Part shown: piece after piece, positions 1 to 6,797 of the stretch | Position numbering within the stretch: position 1 is the stretch's first letter | Layout: every line of letters starts with the position of its first letter | From: REEB95 sp035632395 | GTDB lineage: Bacteria > Pseudomonadota > Alphaproteobacteria > ATCC43930 > CGMCC-115725 | Assembly (NCBI GenBank): GCA_035632395.1 | Contig: DASQGX010000060.1 | Span: 1 to 8,259 of the forward strand | Direction: 5' to 3' | DNA: 8,259 bases | Notes under the pieces: generated by a model | Told to the model about the DNA's origin: nothing | Databases searched by the model: none | The model's input: the letters and a program-made list of their open reading frames with translations, nothing else | Made by a program: the position numbers and the translations under genes

Positions 1-2166
<2,166 letters not shown>

Positions 2167-2173
2167 GGACCGA

Positions 2174-2410
2174 ATGGCGCTCGACGCGGCGACGATTGAG
2201 AAGCTGATCAAGGACGGCCTGCCCGGCGCGCGCGTCACCATCGAGGATTTGCGCGGCGACGGCGACCACTATGCCGCGCTCGTCGTCTCGCCGGCGTTCA
2301 AAGGCAAGACGCGGGTGCAACAGCACCAAATGGTCTACGCTGCGCTGCAGGGCCGCATGGGTAATGAGCTGCACGCGCTGGCTTTGCAGACCAGCGCATC
2401 CGAGGAATAA
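2174..2410 (+). CDS. bolA: BolA-family protein (IbaG/BolA2-like)
   Basis: This 78-residue protein has the single-domain class II KH-like fold of the BolA family. Such proteins bind monothiol glutaredoxins through a shared [2Fe-2S] cluster and act in iron-sulfur handling and iron regulation, and some bind DNA. Visible signs are the core FKGKTRVQQHQMVYAAL (residues 42-58) and the near-invariant C-terminal His67 in LHALAL, a cluster ligand in characterised homologues. There is no cysteine; His32 lies where the variable cluster-binding loop would be. The ATG at 2174 is chosen because AGGGA overlaps the purL stop codon at good distance. It lies 7 bases after purL and 22 bases before grxD. The gene order purL-bolA-grxD recurs in alphaproteobacteria, which supports a working pair with the glutaredoxin. 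The length suggests the short BolA2/IbaG branch rather than the longer stress-morphogene BolA of E. coli. Confidence 0.93.
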   Translation: MALDAATIEKLIKDGLPGARVTIEDLRGDGDHYAALVVSPAFKGKTRVQQHQMVYAALQGRMGNELHALALQTSASEE

Positions 2411-2421
2411 TCGAGTTCACC

Positions 2422-2428
2422 AAGAGGA
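2422..2428 (+). promoter_or_regulatory. Ribosome binding site fixing the grxD start
   Basis: AAGAGGA lies four bases before the ATG at 2433. The reading frame is open further upstream into bolA (back to 2271), but only the ATG at 2433 has this signal and gives a protein starting at the usual glutaredoxin N-terminus. The longer start is therefore rejected. Confidence 0.75.
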
Positions 2429-2432
2429 TACG

Positions 2433-2771
2433 ATGACCACCGACGCTACCGTCACCGACCGCATCAAGCAGGATATCGCCGACAATACCGTCGTGCTCTT
2501 CATGAAGGGCACACCGGTTTTTCCGCAATGCGGCTTCTCCGCCCGCGTCGTGCAGATCCTCACGCAGCTCGGCGTCAAGTTCAAAGGCATCGACGTGCTC
2601 GCCGATCCGGCGATCCGCCAGGGCGTCAAGGAATTCTCCAACTGGCCGACCATTCCGCAGCTTTACGTCAAGGGTGAGTTCGTCGGAGGCTGCGACATCG
2701 TCAGCGAGATGTACGAGAACGGCGAGCTCAAACAGGTGTTCGTCGATAAAGGCGTGGCGACGCGCACTTGA
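2433..2771 (+). CDS. grxD: Monothiol glutaredoxin, Grx4/GrxD type
   Basis: This is a 112-residue single-domain CGFS glutaredoxin. It uses glutathione to bind a [2Fe-2S] cluster and passes it to apo-proteins and to BolA; it is not mainly a disulfide reductase. The active-site CGFS motif is at residues 33-36 within FPQCGFSARVVQIL, preceded by Lys25 in FMKGTP. The glutathione-binding WPTIPQLYVKGEFVGGCDI segment spans residues 71-89, with the cis-Pro at 75 and GGCD at 85-88. All residues needed for glutathione and cluster binding appear present, and the length fits the family. It starts 22 bases after bolA, whose product is its known partner, so the pair probably assembles a BolA-Grx [2Fe-2S] complex. 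Identification is secure. Confidence 0.96.
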   Translation: MTTDATVTDRIKQDIADNTVVLFMKGTPVFPQCGFSARVVQILTQLGVKFKGIDVLADPAIRQGVKEFSNWPTIPQLYVKGEFVGGCDIVSEMYENGELKQVFVDKGVATRT

Positions 2772-2794
2772 GCCGTCGCGCGTAGGCCTAGAAC

Positions 2795-3214
2795 ATGCGT
2801 CGCACTTTCATCGCATTGGCGTTGACGCTGGCGGCGGCGCCGGCCTGGGCGCAGGCGGCGGGCGAACAGGCTGCCGCCGCGCAATGCGCCGGCGCCGATC
2901 CCAACCAAGCGATCACCAGTTGCACGCAGATCATTCAAACGCAGCACCAGACCAAGCAGATGCTGGCGTTCGCTTACAATGACCGCGCCTGGGCGTATCA
3001 TCGGCTCGGCAAGGACGAGGACGCCTTGCGTGACGTCAACATGGCGCTGATTTTGGCGCCGAATAACGCTCCGGTGATCGAGACGCGGGCGGAGATTTAC
3101 GAAAAACTCGGCAAGCGCGATCAGGCCGTCACCGACTACCGCGCCGCGCTCAAGCTCGATCCCAAGATGACGCAGGCCAGCGACGGCCTGAAACGGCTCA
3201 ACGCGACGCCGTAG
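2795..3214 (+). CDS. Secreted tetratricopeptide-repeat protein
   Basis: This 139-residue protein has a Sec signal peptide: an MRRTF start, a hydrophobic Ala/Leu core, and a likely cut after AWA near residue 19. A low-complexity Ala/Gln stretch follows. Two cysteines (31 and 43) flank an AIxxC segment and could form a disulfide in the periplasm. Two TPR units follow at about residues 58-91 (AFAYNDRAWAYHRLGKDEDAL...) and 92-125 (ETRAEIYEKLGKRDQAV...), with the usual W/Y-LG-A-P pattern. TPRs bind other proteins, but the partner is unknown. Small exported TPR proteins of this style are common in Bradyrhizobium relatives. The ATG lies 23 bases after grxD with only a weak Shine-Dalgarno (TAGG), so it may share the purL-bolA-grxD transcript. 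The domain assignment is secure; the function is not. Confidence 0.85.
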   Translation: MRRTFIALALTLAAAPAWAQAAGEQAAAAQCAGADPNQAITSCTQIIQTQHQTKQMLAFAYNDRAWAYHRLGKDEDALRDVNMALILAPNNAPVIETRAEIYEKLGKRDQAVTDYRAALKLDPKMTQASDGLKRLNATP

Positions 3215-3229
3215 ACATTAAACGGTCGC

Positions 3230-3265
3230 GCAGTTCATAGTTCGCAGCGCGCTCGCACGAACTGC
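3230..3265 (+). repeat. Inverted repeat with a duplicated left arm, upstream of the DUF302 gene
   Basis: GCAGTTC (3230-3236) is the exact reverse complement of GAACTGC (3259-3265). A second AGTTCG (3239-3244) is the reverse complement of CGAACT (3258-3263), so two left arms compete for one right arm. No T-tract follows, so this is not a typical terminator. It sits 9 bases before the DUF302 start. It could be an operator or an RNA switch, but arms this short can arise by chance. Confidence 0.3.
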
Positions 3266-3273
3266 TTCCGATC

Positions 3274-3687
3274 ATGAGGATGTCATCGGTGGCCGACAAC
3301 GGACTGGTATCGGTGCAGAGCCGCGTATCGGCGCGCGAGACGGTCGGCCGTCTCGTCGCGGCACTGGCCGCACGCAAGCTGACAATATTTGCCCGCGTCG
3401 ATCATGCTGCCGGTGCGGCATCTGTCGGCCTGCCGCTGCGCCCGACCGAAGTCGTCATCTTCGGCAATCCGCAAGGCGGCACCGCCCTGATGCAAGACCG
3501 GCAGACGGCGGGGATCGACCTGCCGCTCAAGGCGCTGGTCTGGCAAGACTCCGACGGCAAGGTTTGGCTCGGCTATAACGATCCGGCGTGGATCGCGCAG
3601 CGGCACGGGCTCGGTGCGGCGAGCGCGACGGCGATCAAGGCGATGACTGCGGCGCTGCAGGCGATCGCTCAGGAATCGACGAAATAG
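3274..3687 (+). CDS. DUF302-family protein
   Basis: This 137-residue soluble protein matches the DUF302 family throughout. It begins with NGLVSVQSRVSARETVGRL, followed by the FARVDHAAGA segment (residues 39-48, His44), LRPTEVVIFGNPQGGT (55-70), the DLPLKALVWQD stretch (82-92) and GYNDPAWIAQRHGL (100-113). DUF302 folds as a small alpha/beta barrel; the biochemical role of the family is not settled. No signal peptide or membrane segment is visible. Two ATG codons (3274 and 3280) are possible starts. Neither has a well-spaced Shine-Dalgarno, so the start is uncertain by two residues. The DUF202 gene begins 18 bases after its stop and is probably cotranscribed with it. Family assignment is strong, function unknown. 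Confidence 0.88.
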   Translation: MRMSSVADNGLVSVQSRVSARETVGRLVAALAARKLTIFARVDHAAGAASVGLPLRPTEVVIFGNPQGGTALMQDRQTAGIDLPLKALVWQDSDGKVWLGYNDPAWIAQRHGLGAASATAIKAMTAALQAIAQESTK

Positions 3688-3705
3688 CACGCGATCGGCG
3701 ATGCG

Positions 3706-4092
3706 ATGATCGAGAATTTTCGCGATCACGCCGCCAACGAGCGCACCTTTCTCGCATGGGTGCGAACCGCCATCGCGGTCATGGCCTTCGGCTTCCTGGT
3801 CGAACGGTTCGATATTTTCCTGGCCTACATCGCGCCGCAATCGCCGTCGCGCGCCGTGCCACTCCACGGACAGAAGTTTGCGAACGAAGCCGGCCTTGCT
3901 TTCATCCTTCTCGGCGTCGCCATGATCGCCATCGCCGCCATCCGGTTCTTCCGGATCGCCAAGGACATCGAGCGGAGTAAAACCGTCCCCACCTCCGGTT
4001 CGCGGTTCGACCTGGCGCTTGCGGTGCTTCTCCTGCTGATGGGATTTTCGCTGTTTCTGTACCTGTCGCGCGCCGTATTGCCGTCACTCTGA
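3706..4092 (+). CDS. DUF202 (YidH-like) inner-membrane protein
   Basis: This 128-residue protein fits the DUF202/YidH family. Its N-terminus RDHAANERTFLAWVRTAIAVMAFGF carries the typical NERTFLAWxRTA signature at residues 11-22. Three membrane segments are visible, at about 16-38, 63-83 and 101-120. A basic segment, RFFRIAKDIERSK, follows the second helix and should lie in the cytosol. The function of this family in bacteria is unknown. The start at 3706 is the only sensible one, because the ATG at 3701 runs into TGA after one codon; no strong Shine-Dalgarno is seen. Its close spacing after the DUF302 gene suggests a two-gene unit. No clear terminator follows. Confidence 0.87.
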   Translation: MIENFRDHAANERTFLAWVRTAIAVMAFGFLVERFDIFLAYIAPQSPSRAVPLHGQKFANEAGLAFILLGVAMIAIAAIRFFRIAKDIERSKTVPTSGSRFDLALAVLLLLMGFSLFLYLSRAVLPSL

Positions 4093-4162
4093 TTCGGCGG
4101 CCCATCGCCGGATCATCCGCGCCGAGCCCGACGAGATCATCGAGGTGTTGGAAAAGCTGTAG
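4091..4162 (+). other. Coding-like tail with no start (possible gene remnant)
   Basis: In the convergent gap a short stop-ended frame reads SAAHRRIIRAEPDEIIEVLEKL and ends with TAG at 4160-4162. Almost every codon ends in G or C, and the peptide looks like a charged amphipathic helix at the end of a protein. The frame is closed upstream by a TGA at 4037-4039 inside the DUF202 gene, and it has no start codon or ribosome site. It could be the last piece of a deleted gene or chance in GC-rich DNA. No function is claimed. Confidence 0.25.
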
Positions 4163-4174
4163 CCGGACGGCGGC

Positions 4175-4957
4175 TCAGGCGGCGAAGCGATACGCAGCCA
4201 TGCTCATGCTGCCGAGCGTGAAGCCTTGGTTGATGCGCGTCGCGTTTGGGTGTTCGCCCGCGGCGCCATAGGCGACGAAGATCGGCAGGAAATGCTCGGG
4301 CGTCGGCTGCGCGCGCTGCGCTTCGGGCGCAGCCGTTTCCCAATCGAGAAAGTCCTTTTCCTTGCCCGCCGCGAGCGTCGCCGCCAGCCAATCGTCGAAA
4401 GCCTTCGCCCAAGCCGGCGTCGGTCCGCCGTCGCGCGCCATTTCGCGCAGATTGTGCACCGCGCCGCCGGTCGCCAGCACCAGCACGCCTTCGTCCTTGA
4501 GCGGCCGCAACGCCTGGCCAAGCCGCACATGCCAGCGCGCGTCGCGCTGCGGCTGGACCGAAAGCTGCGCCACCGGAATATCGGCGTCGGGATACATGTT
4601 CTGCAATGGGACCCAGGCACCGTGATCGAGGCCACGCTGGGCATCGGCGTGCGCCGGAATCGAAACAGATTCGAGCAGGGAAATCACGCGGTCGGCGAGC
4701 GCCGGCGCGCCGGGTGCATCGTAACGGATACGATAGAGCGCCTCGGGAAACCCGTAGAAATCGTGGATGGTGTCGTTGCGCGACGGCGCGTTGACCGTCG
4801 GCTCGCGCGTCGTCCAGTGCGCCGAGACCGCGAGGACCGCCTGCGGCCGCGGCAGCTCGCGGCCGAGTTTCTTCCAGAATTCGCCAGTGGCACCGGGATC
4901 GACCGCCAGCATCGGCGAGCCGTGCGAAACGAAGATCGTCGGGAGGGAGCGCGTCAT
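4175..4957 (-). CDS. ygiD: Class III extradiol dioxygenase, YgiD/4,5-DOPA dioxygenase type
   Basis: This 260-residue cytosolic enzyme belongs to the LigB/DODA superfamily. E. coli YgiD opens the ring of L-DOPA at the 4,5 bond, but the natural substrate of most bacterial members is unknown. Family marks seen: IFVSHGSPM with His12, AVSAHWTTREP with His47, HDFYGFPEALY (65-75), GLDHGAWVPLQNMYPDADIPVAQLS with His112 (109-133), TGGAVHNLR with His168, and EHFLPIFVAYGA with His222. His12, His47, His168 and His222 are the likely metal ligands, by analogy with YgiD, and none is missing. Length is normal. The ATG at 4957 is preceded by AGGG. The gene follows the small basic gene in the same direction but is separated from it by a terminator, so it probably has its own promoter. 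The family is certain; DOPA as substrate is not. Confidence 0.92.
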   Translation of the reverse strand: MTRSLPTIFVSHGSPMLAVDPGATGEFWKKLGRELPRPQAVLAVSAHWTTREPTVNAPSRNDTIHDFYGFPEALYRIRYDAPGAPALADRVISLLESVSIPAHADAQRGLDHGAWVPLQNMYPDADIPVAQLSVQPQRDARWHVRLGQALRPLKDEGVLVLATGGAVHNLREMARDGGPTPAWAKAFDDWLAATLAAGKEKDFLDWETAAPEAQRAQPTPEHFLPIFVAYGAAGEHPNATRINQGFTLGSMSMAAYRFAA

Positions 4958-5036
4958 GCGCCCTATCTAGGCAGCCAGCGGTGGCGACACAACCGCGGCC
5001 TGGGCATGGCCGACCGGCGGCAAACGCCAAGCCCCG

Positions 5037-5077
5037 AAAACGGCGAAGGACGCGAACCGGGTTCGCGTCCTTCCCCG
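5037..5077 (-). terminator. Rho-independent terminator of the small basic gene
   Basis: A perfect 13-bp stem joins 5045-5057 to 5061-5073 with a 3-base loop. One mismatch and 3 more pairs (5041-5043 with 5075-5077) extend it. Read on the minus strand, the hairpin begins 12 bases after the stop codon at 5090 and is followed by TTTT (5040-5037), as expected of an intrinsic terminator. The plus strand has no T-run after the stem. It may also belong to a dispersed palindromic family, since both strands translate to the same GEGREPGSRPSP-like string. Confidence 0.8.
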
Positions 5078-5089
5078 TAGGCCTCCGCG

Positions 5090-5206
5090 CTAGCGGCGGG
5101 TGGCGCGGCGGCGCTGATTGCGGCGCTTCGCTTTCGCTTTGCCCTTGCGCTTGTTAGCGCGGATCGTTTTGCTCGACTTACGCGTACGTTTGACTCGTCT
5201 AGCCAC
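5090..5206 (-). CDS. 38-residue Lys/Arg-rich protein of unknown function
   Basis: The protein begins MARRVKRTRKSSKTIRANKR and ends NQRRRATRR. By count, 21 of 38 residues are Lys or Arg, none is Asp or Glu, and there is no Cys or aromatic residue. Such a peptide should bind nucleic acid or another polyanion, or be disordered until bound; no known domain is recognised. It does not match L34, L36 or bTHX ribosomal proteins as I remember them. The GTG start at 5206 is chosen because GGAGGAG lies 4 bases upstream. The nearby ATG at 5210 gives only three codons, and a longer in-frame start at 5284 lies upstream of the -10 box. Promoter, ribosome site and terminator together suggest an actively expressed single-gene unit between pdxA and the extradiol dioxygenase gene. 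Existence is likely; role unknown. Confidence 0.75.
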   Translation of the reverse strand: MARRVKRTRKSSKTIRANKRKGKAKAKRRNQRRRATRR

Positions 5207-5210
5207 GCAT

Positions 5211-5217
5211 CTCCTCC
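5211..5217 (-). promoter_or_regulatory. Shine-Dalgarno of the small basic gene, with U-rich leader
   Basis: On the minus strand GGAGGAG (5217-5211) is followed by ATGC and then the GTG start at 5206, which fixes that start. A run of seven Ts (5224-5218) lies directly upstream in the leader. U-rich leaders can aid ribosomal protein S1 binding. The signal is stronger than those of most genes in the window. Confidence 0.75.
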
Positions 5218-5242
5218 AAAAAAATAATGACGGAACGCGGCG

Positions 5243-5251
5243 ATTATAACA
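5243..5251 (-). promoter_or_regulatory. Extended -10 promoter of the small basic gene
   Basis: Read on the minus strand, TGTTATAAT (5251-5243) is a perfect sigma-70 -10 box with the extended TGn motif. No good -35 box is present at 16-18 bases spacing, which is tolerated when the extended -10 is present. Transcription would start near 5236, giving a leader of about 30 bases before the GTG at 5206. An AT-rich hexamer of this quality is rare in DNA this rich in GC. Confidence 0.65.
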
Positions 5252-5323
5252 GAACGTCCATGCAAACGGGCCAGCGAAACCCACGTATTTGTCGAGTCGA
5301 GGCGATTTGAATCGCGAGTCGCG

Positions 5324-6313
5324 TCACGCGGCTTTCGCTTGCGCGGTGCCGACGAGCCGTTCGACCGCTTCGACGATGGCGGCGTGACTCGCTTTGCCTT
5401 GGCCCGCGATGTCGAGTGCCGAGCCGTGCGCCACCGACGAGAACAGCACCGGCGTGCCGATGGTGAGACCCGCGGCGCGATTGCGGCCGAGCAATTTGGC
5501 GACGATGTGGCCCTGGTCATGGATCATCACCAGGAACGCGTCGTAGCCGGTGCGGTGAAACATCAGATCGGCGGGAAACGGACCTTCGGCCGATATGCCC
5601 GACGTCTTCGCGGCGGCAATCGCCGGCACGATGATGTCAATCTCCTCCTGGCCGAAGAGGCCGCCCTCGCCGGCATGCGGATTGAGTCCGGACACCGCGA
5701 TCTTCGGCCGGGCGATGCCCATCTGCCGCAGCGCGCGGTCCACCGCAGTCAGCGCACGGCCGACGCGCTCCTTCGTAACGAGCGAAATCGCGCGCGCCAA
5801 GCTGACATGCAGCGTGACATGCGCGATGCGCTTATCGTCGAAGCAGATCATCAGGAATGCATCGTCGACGGGCGTGCCGGTGCAGCGCGCGACGAAGCTG
5901 GGATAGCCGTCGAATTCAATACCCGCCGCCTTGATCGCGCCTTCGGTCTGTGGCGCCGCGATGACGGCATCAACCGCGCCTGCAAGCGCGGCGTCGATCG
6001 CTGCCTTGGCCGAAGCCAGCGACGCGCGCCCGTGCATCGCACTGATCGTGCCGAGCGCGATCGTGCCGCCGTGCAGCAGGTCAAGCGCCAGCAGCTTGAC
6101 CTCTTCACCGCTCCAATCGACAGAAGCGGCGCTGGCGAACGATTTGACCTTGGGCGCGAGACCGGCGGCTTTCGCGTGCATTGTCAGCACCTGGGGATCG
6201 CCGACCAGCAGCGGGCGGCACTGGCGCGTGACGCGCGGATCGAGCGCCGCCTTCAACGCGATCTCGGGGCCGATGCCGGCCGGATCGCCCATGCTGATGG
6301 CGATGCGTTTCAT
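5324..6313 (-). CDS. pdxA: PdxA-family dehydrogenase with altered substrate pocket (PdxA2/TphB-like)
   Basis: This 329-residue protein belongs to the PdxA fold, whose members oxidise and often decarboxylate hydroxy acids with NAD. The group includes 4-phosphohydroxythreonine dehydrogenase (vitamin B6 synthesis), D-threonate 4-phosphate dehydrogenase and the terephthalate dihydrodiol dehydrogenase TphB. It starts with MKRIAISMGDPAGIGPE, and the metal-binding histidines are all kept: His169 (TLHVSL), His213 (NPHAGEGG) and His265 (IHDQGH). Compared with E. coli PdxA, the substrate contacts His136-Thr137 are Tyr137-Pro138, Asn283 is Gly282 and Arg292 is Phe291; only Lys274 (Lys273) is kept. A pyridoxine role is therefore doubtful and the gene symbol marks family only. 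AAGGAG (6324-6319) overlaps the stop of the Rieske gene and sits 5 bases before the ATG, so the two genes are coupled. Family is certain, substrate unknown. Confidence 0.88.
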   Translation of the reverse strand: MKRIAISMGDPAGIGPEIALKAALDPRVTRQCRPLLVGDPQVLTMHAKAAGLAPKVKSFASAASVDWSGEEVKLLALDLLHGGTIALGTISAMHGRASLASAKAAIDAALAGAVDAVIAAPQTEGAIKAAGIEFDGYPSFVARCTGTPVDDAFLMICFDDKRIAHVTLHVSLARAISLVTKERVGRALTAVDRALRQMGIARPKIAVSGLNPHAGEGGLFGQEEIDIIVPAIAAAKTSGISAEGPFPADLMFHRTGYDAFLVMIHDQGHIVAKLLGRNRAAGLTIGTPVLFSSVAHGSALDIAGQGKASHAAIVEAVERLVGTAQAKAA

Positions 6314-6323
6314 CGCGGCTCCT

Positions 6324-6650
6324 TCAGCCCGCTTTGGCGAGCTCGTCGGGGTCGATGAATATTTCGCCCGCTTTTACCGTCGCTGTCCAGGTCCGCACCG
6401 CTTCGGTGCAGGGCGGATAGGTCGGCCGGCCACTGCGCAGGTCGAAACGGCCCTGGTGGAACGGACATTCGAGTTCGCTGCCGAGCACCACGCCTTCCGA
6501 CAGCTTGCCGGGACCGTGCGTGCACTGATCGGCAAGCACGAAAAATTCGCCGCCGGATCTGGCCACGGCATAGACGGCGCCAGCCGCCTCGACCCGCAAT
6601 GGCACGTCGTTGGCGACTTCGTCCACCCGGCACAGGCGCAGCAAAGTCAC
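6324..6650 (-). CDS. Rieske [2Fe-2S] ferredoxin, dioxygenase type
   Basis: This 108-residue soluble electron carrier has a complete Rieske site: Cys43-Thr-His45 in CTHGPGKLSEG and Cys62-Pro-Phe-His65 in CPFHQGRFDLRSG. It resembles the ferredoxins that feed electrons to ring-hydroxylating oxygenases, rather than NirD of nitrite reductase or the membrane-bound bc1 Rieske protein: it has no membrane anchor and carries the CPxHQGRF context. No oxygenase subunit or reductase is in the window, so its partner is elsewhere or lies outside the window. The start is a GTG at 6650 with no clear Shine-Dalgarno. The frame stays open further upstream, but through a palindromic repeat and without a better start. 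Ten bases separate it from the PdxA-like gene, so the two form an operon. Confidence 0.9.
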   Translation of the reverse strand: MTLLRLCRVDEVANDVPLRVEAAGAVYAVARSGGEFFVLADQCTHGPGKLSEGVVLGSELECPFHQGRFDLRSGRPTYPPCTEAVRTWTATVKAGEIFIDPDELAKAG

Positions 6651-6710
6651 CGCTGACGTCGGCTTTGAAATAAATGACGCCTCGCTGTCGACCGTCCGCG
6701 GGGTGGTCGC

Positions 6711-6756
6711 CCCCCTCCCTTCCCTCCCCCTCGAGGGGGGAGGGCCAGGGTGGGGG
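6711..6756. repeat. REP-like palindromic element between the binding-protein and Rieske genes
   Basis: The inner arms CCCTCCCCC (6722-6730) and the G-run ending in GAGGG (6735-6744) flank TCGA and pair with a single bulge. The outer arms CCCCCTCCC (6711-6719) and GGGTGGGGG (6748-6756) also pair with one mismatch, making a long imperfect hairpin. Read as protein it gives the PSPLEGEGREGG type of string that dispersed intergenic palindromes produce in many proteobacterial genomes. It lies downstream of the binding-protein gene and could help end or stabilise that transcript. There is no T-run, so it is not a classic terminator. Confidence 0.6.
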
Positions 6757-6797
6757 TGAAGTACGTCGCATTCAAATGATGCACAAATTCCACCAGC

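Noticed and set aside
4161..4175. Small hairpin AGCCG/CGGCT in the convergent spacer as a shared terminator
   Set aside because: The stem has only 5 pairs, overlaps the dioxygenase stop codon and has no T-run on either side.
4964..4992. A possible promoter for the dioxygenase gene on the minus strand (TTGTGT, 17 bases, TAGATA) that would give a leaderless message
   Set aside because: Both hexamers match consensus at only about three of six positions, and an AGGG is present before the ATG.
4137..5030. A 297-codon minus-strand frame overlapping the extradiol dioxygenase gene in another frame, and a 284-codon plus-strand frame at 4226-5080
   Set aside because: Both are frame shadows; the dioxygenase frame has every expected metal-site histidine and normal length.
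5090..5284. A longer, 64-residue version of the small basic protein starting at 5284
   Set aside because: Its first 26 codons overlap the extended -10 box and leader and have no ribosome site; the GTG at 5206 has an ideal one.
5302..5315. GCGATT-AATCGC palindrome just after the pdxA-like gene as its terminator
   Set aside because: Five effective pairs and no T-run follow on the minus strand; too weak to call.
5339..6358. A 339-codon plus-strand open frame covering the pdxA-like gene, longer than that gene itself
   Set aside because: It is the antisense shadow of a GC-rich gene: the translation is Arg/Ala/Asp-rich without domains, while the minus strand carries clear PdxA motifs.
6310..6771. 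A 153-codon minus-strand frame beginning SPPPWPSPLEGEGREGG
   Set aside because: Its start is the spurious translation of the REP-like palindrome and the rest is out of frame with the Rieske gene.
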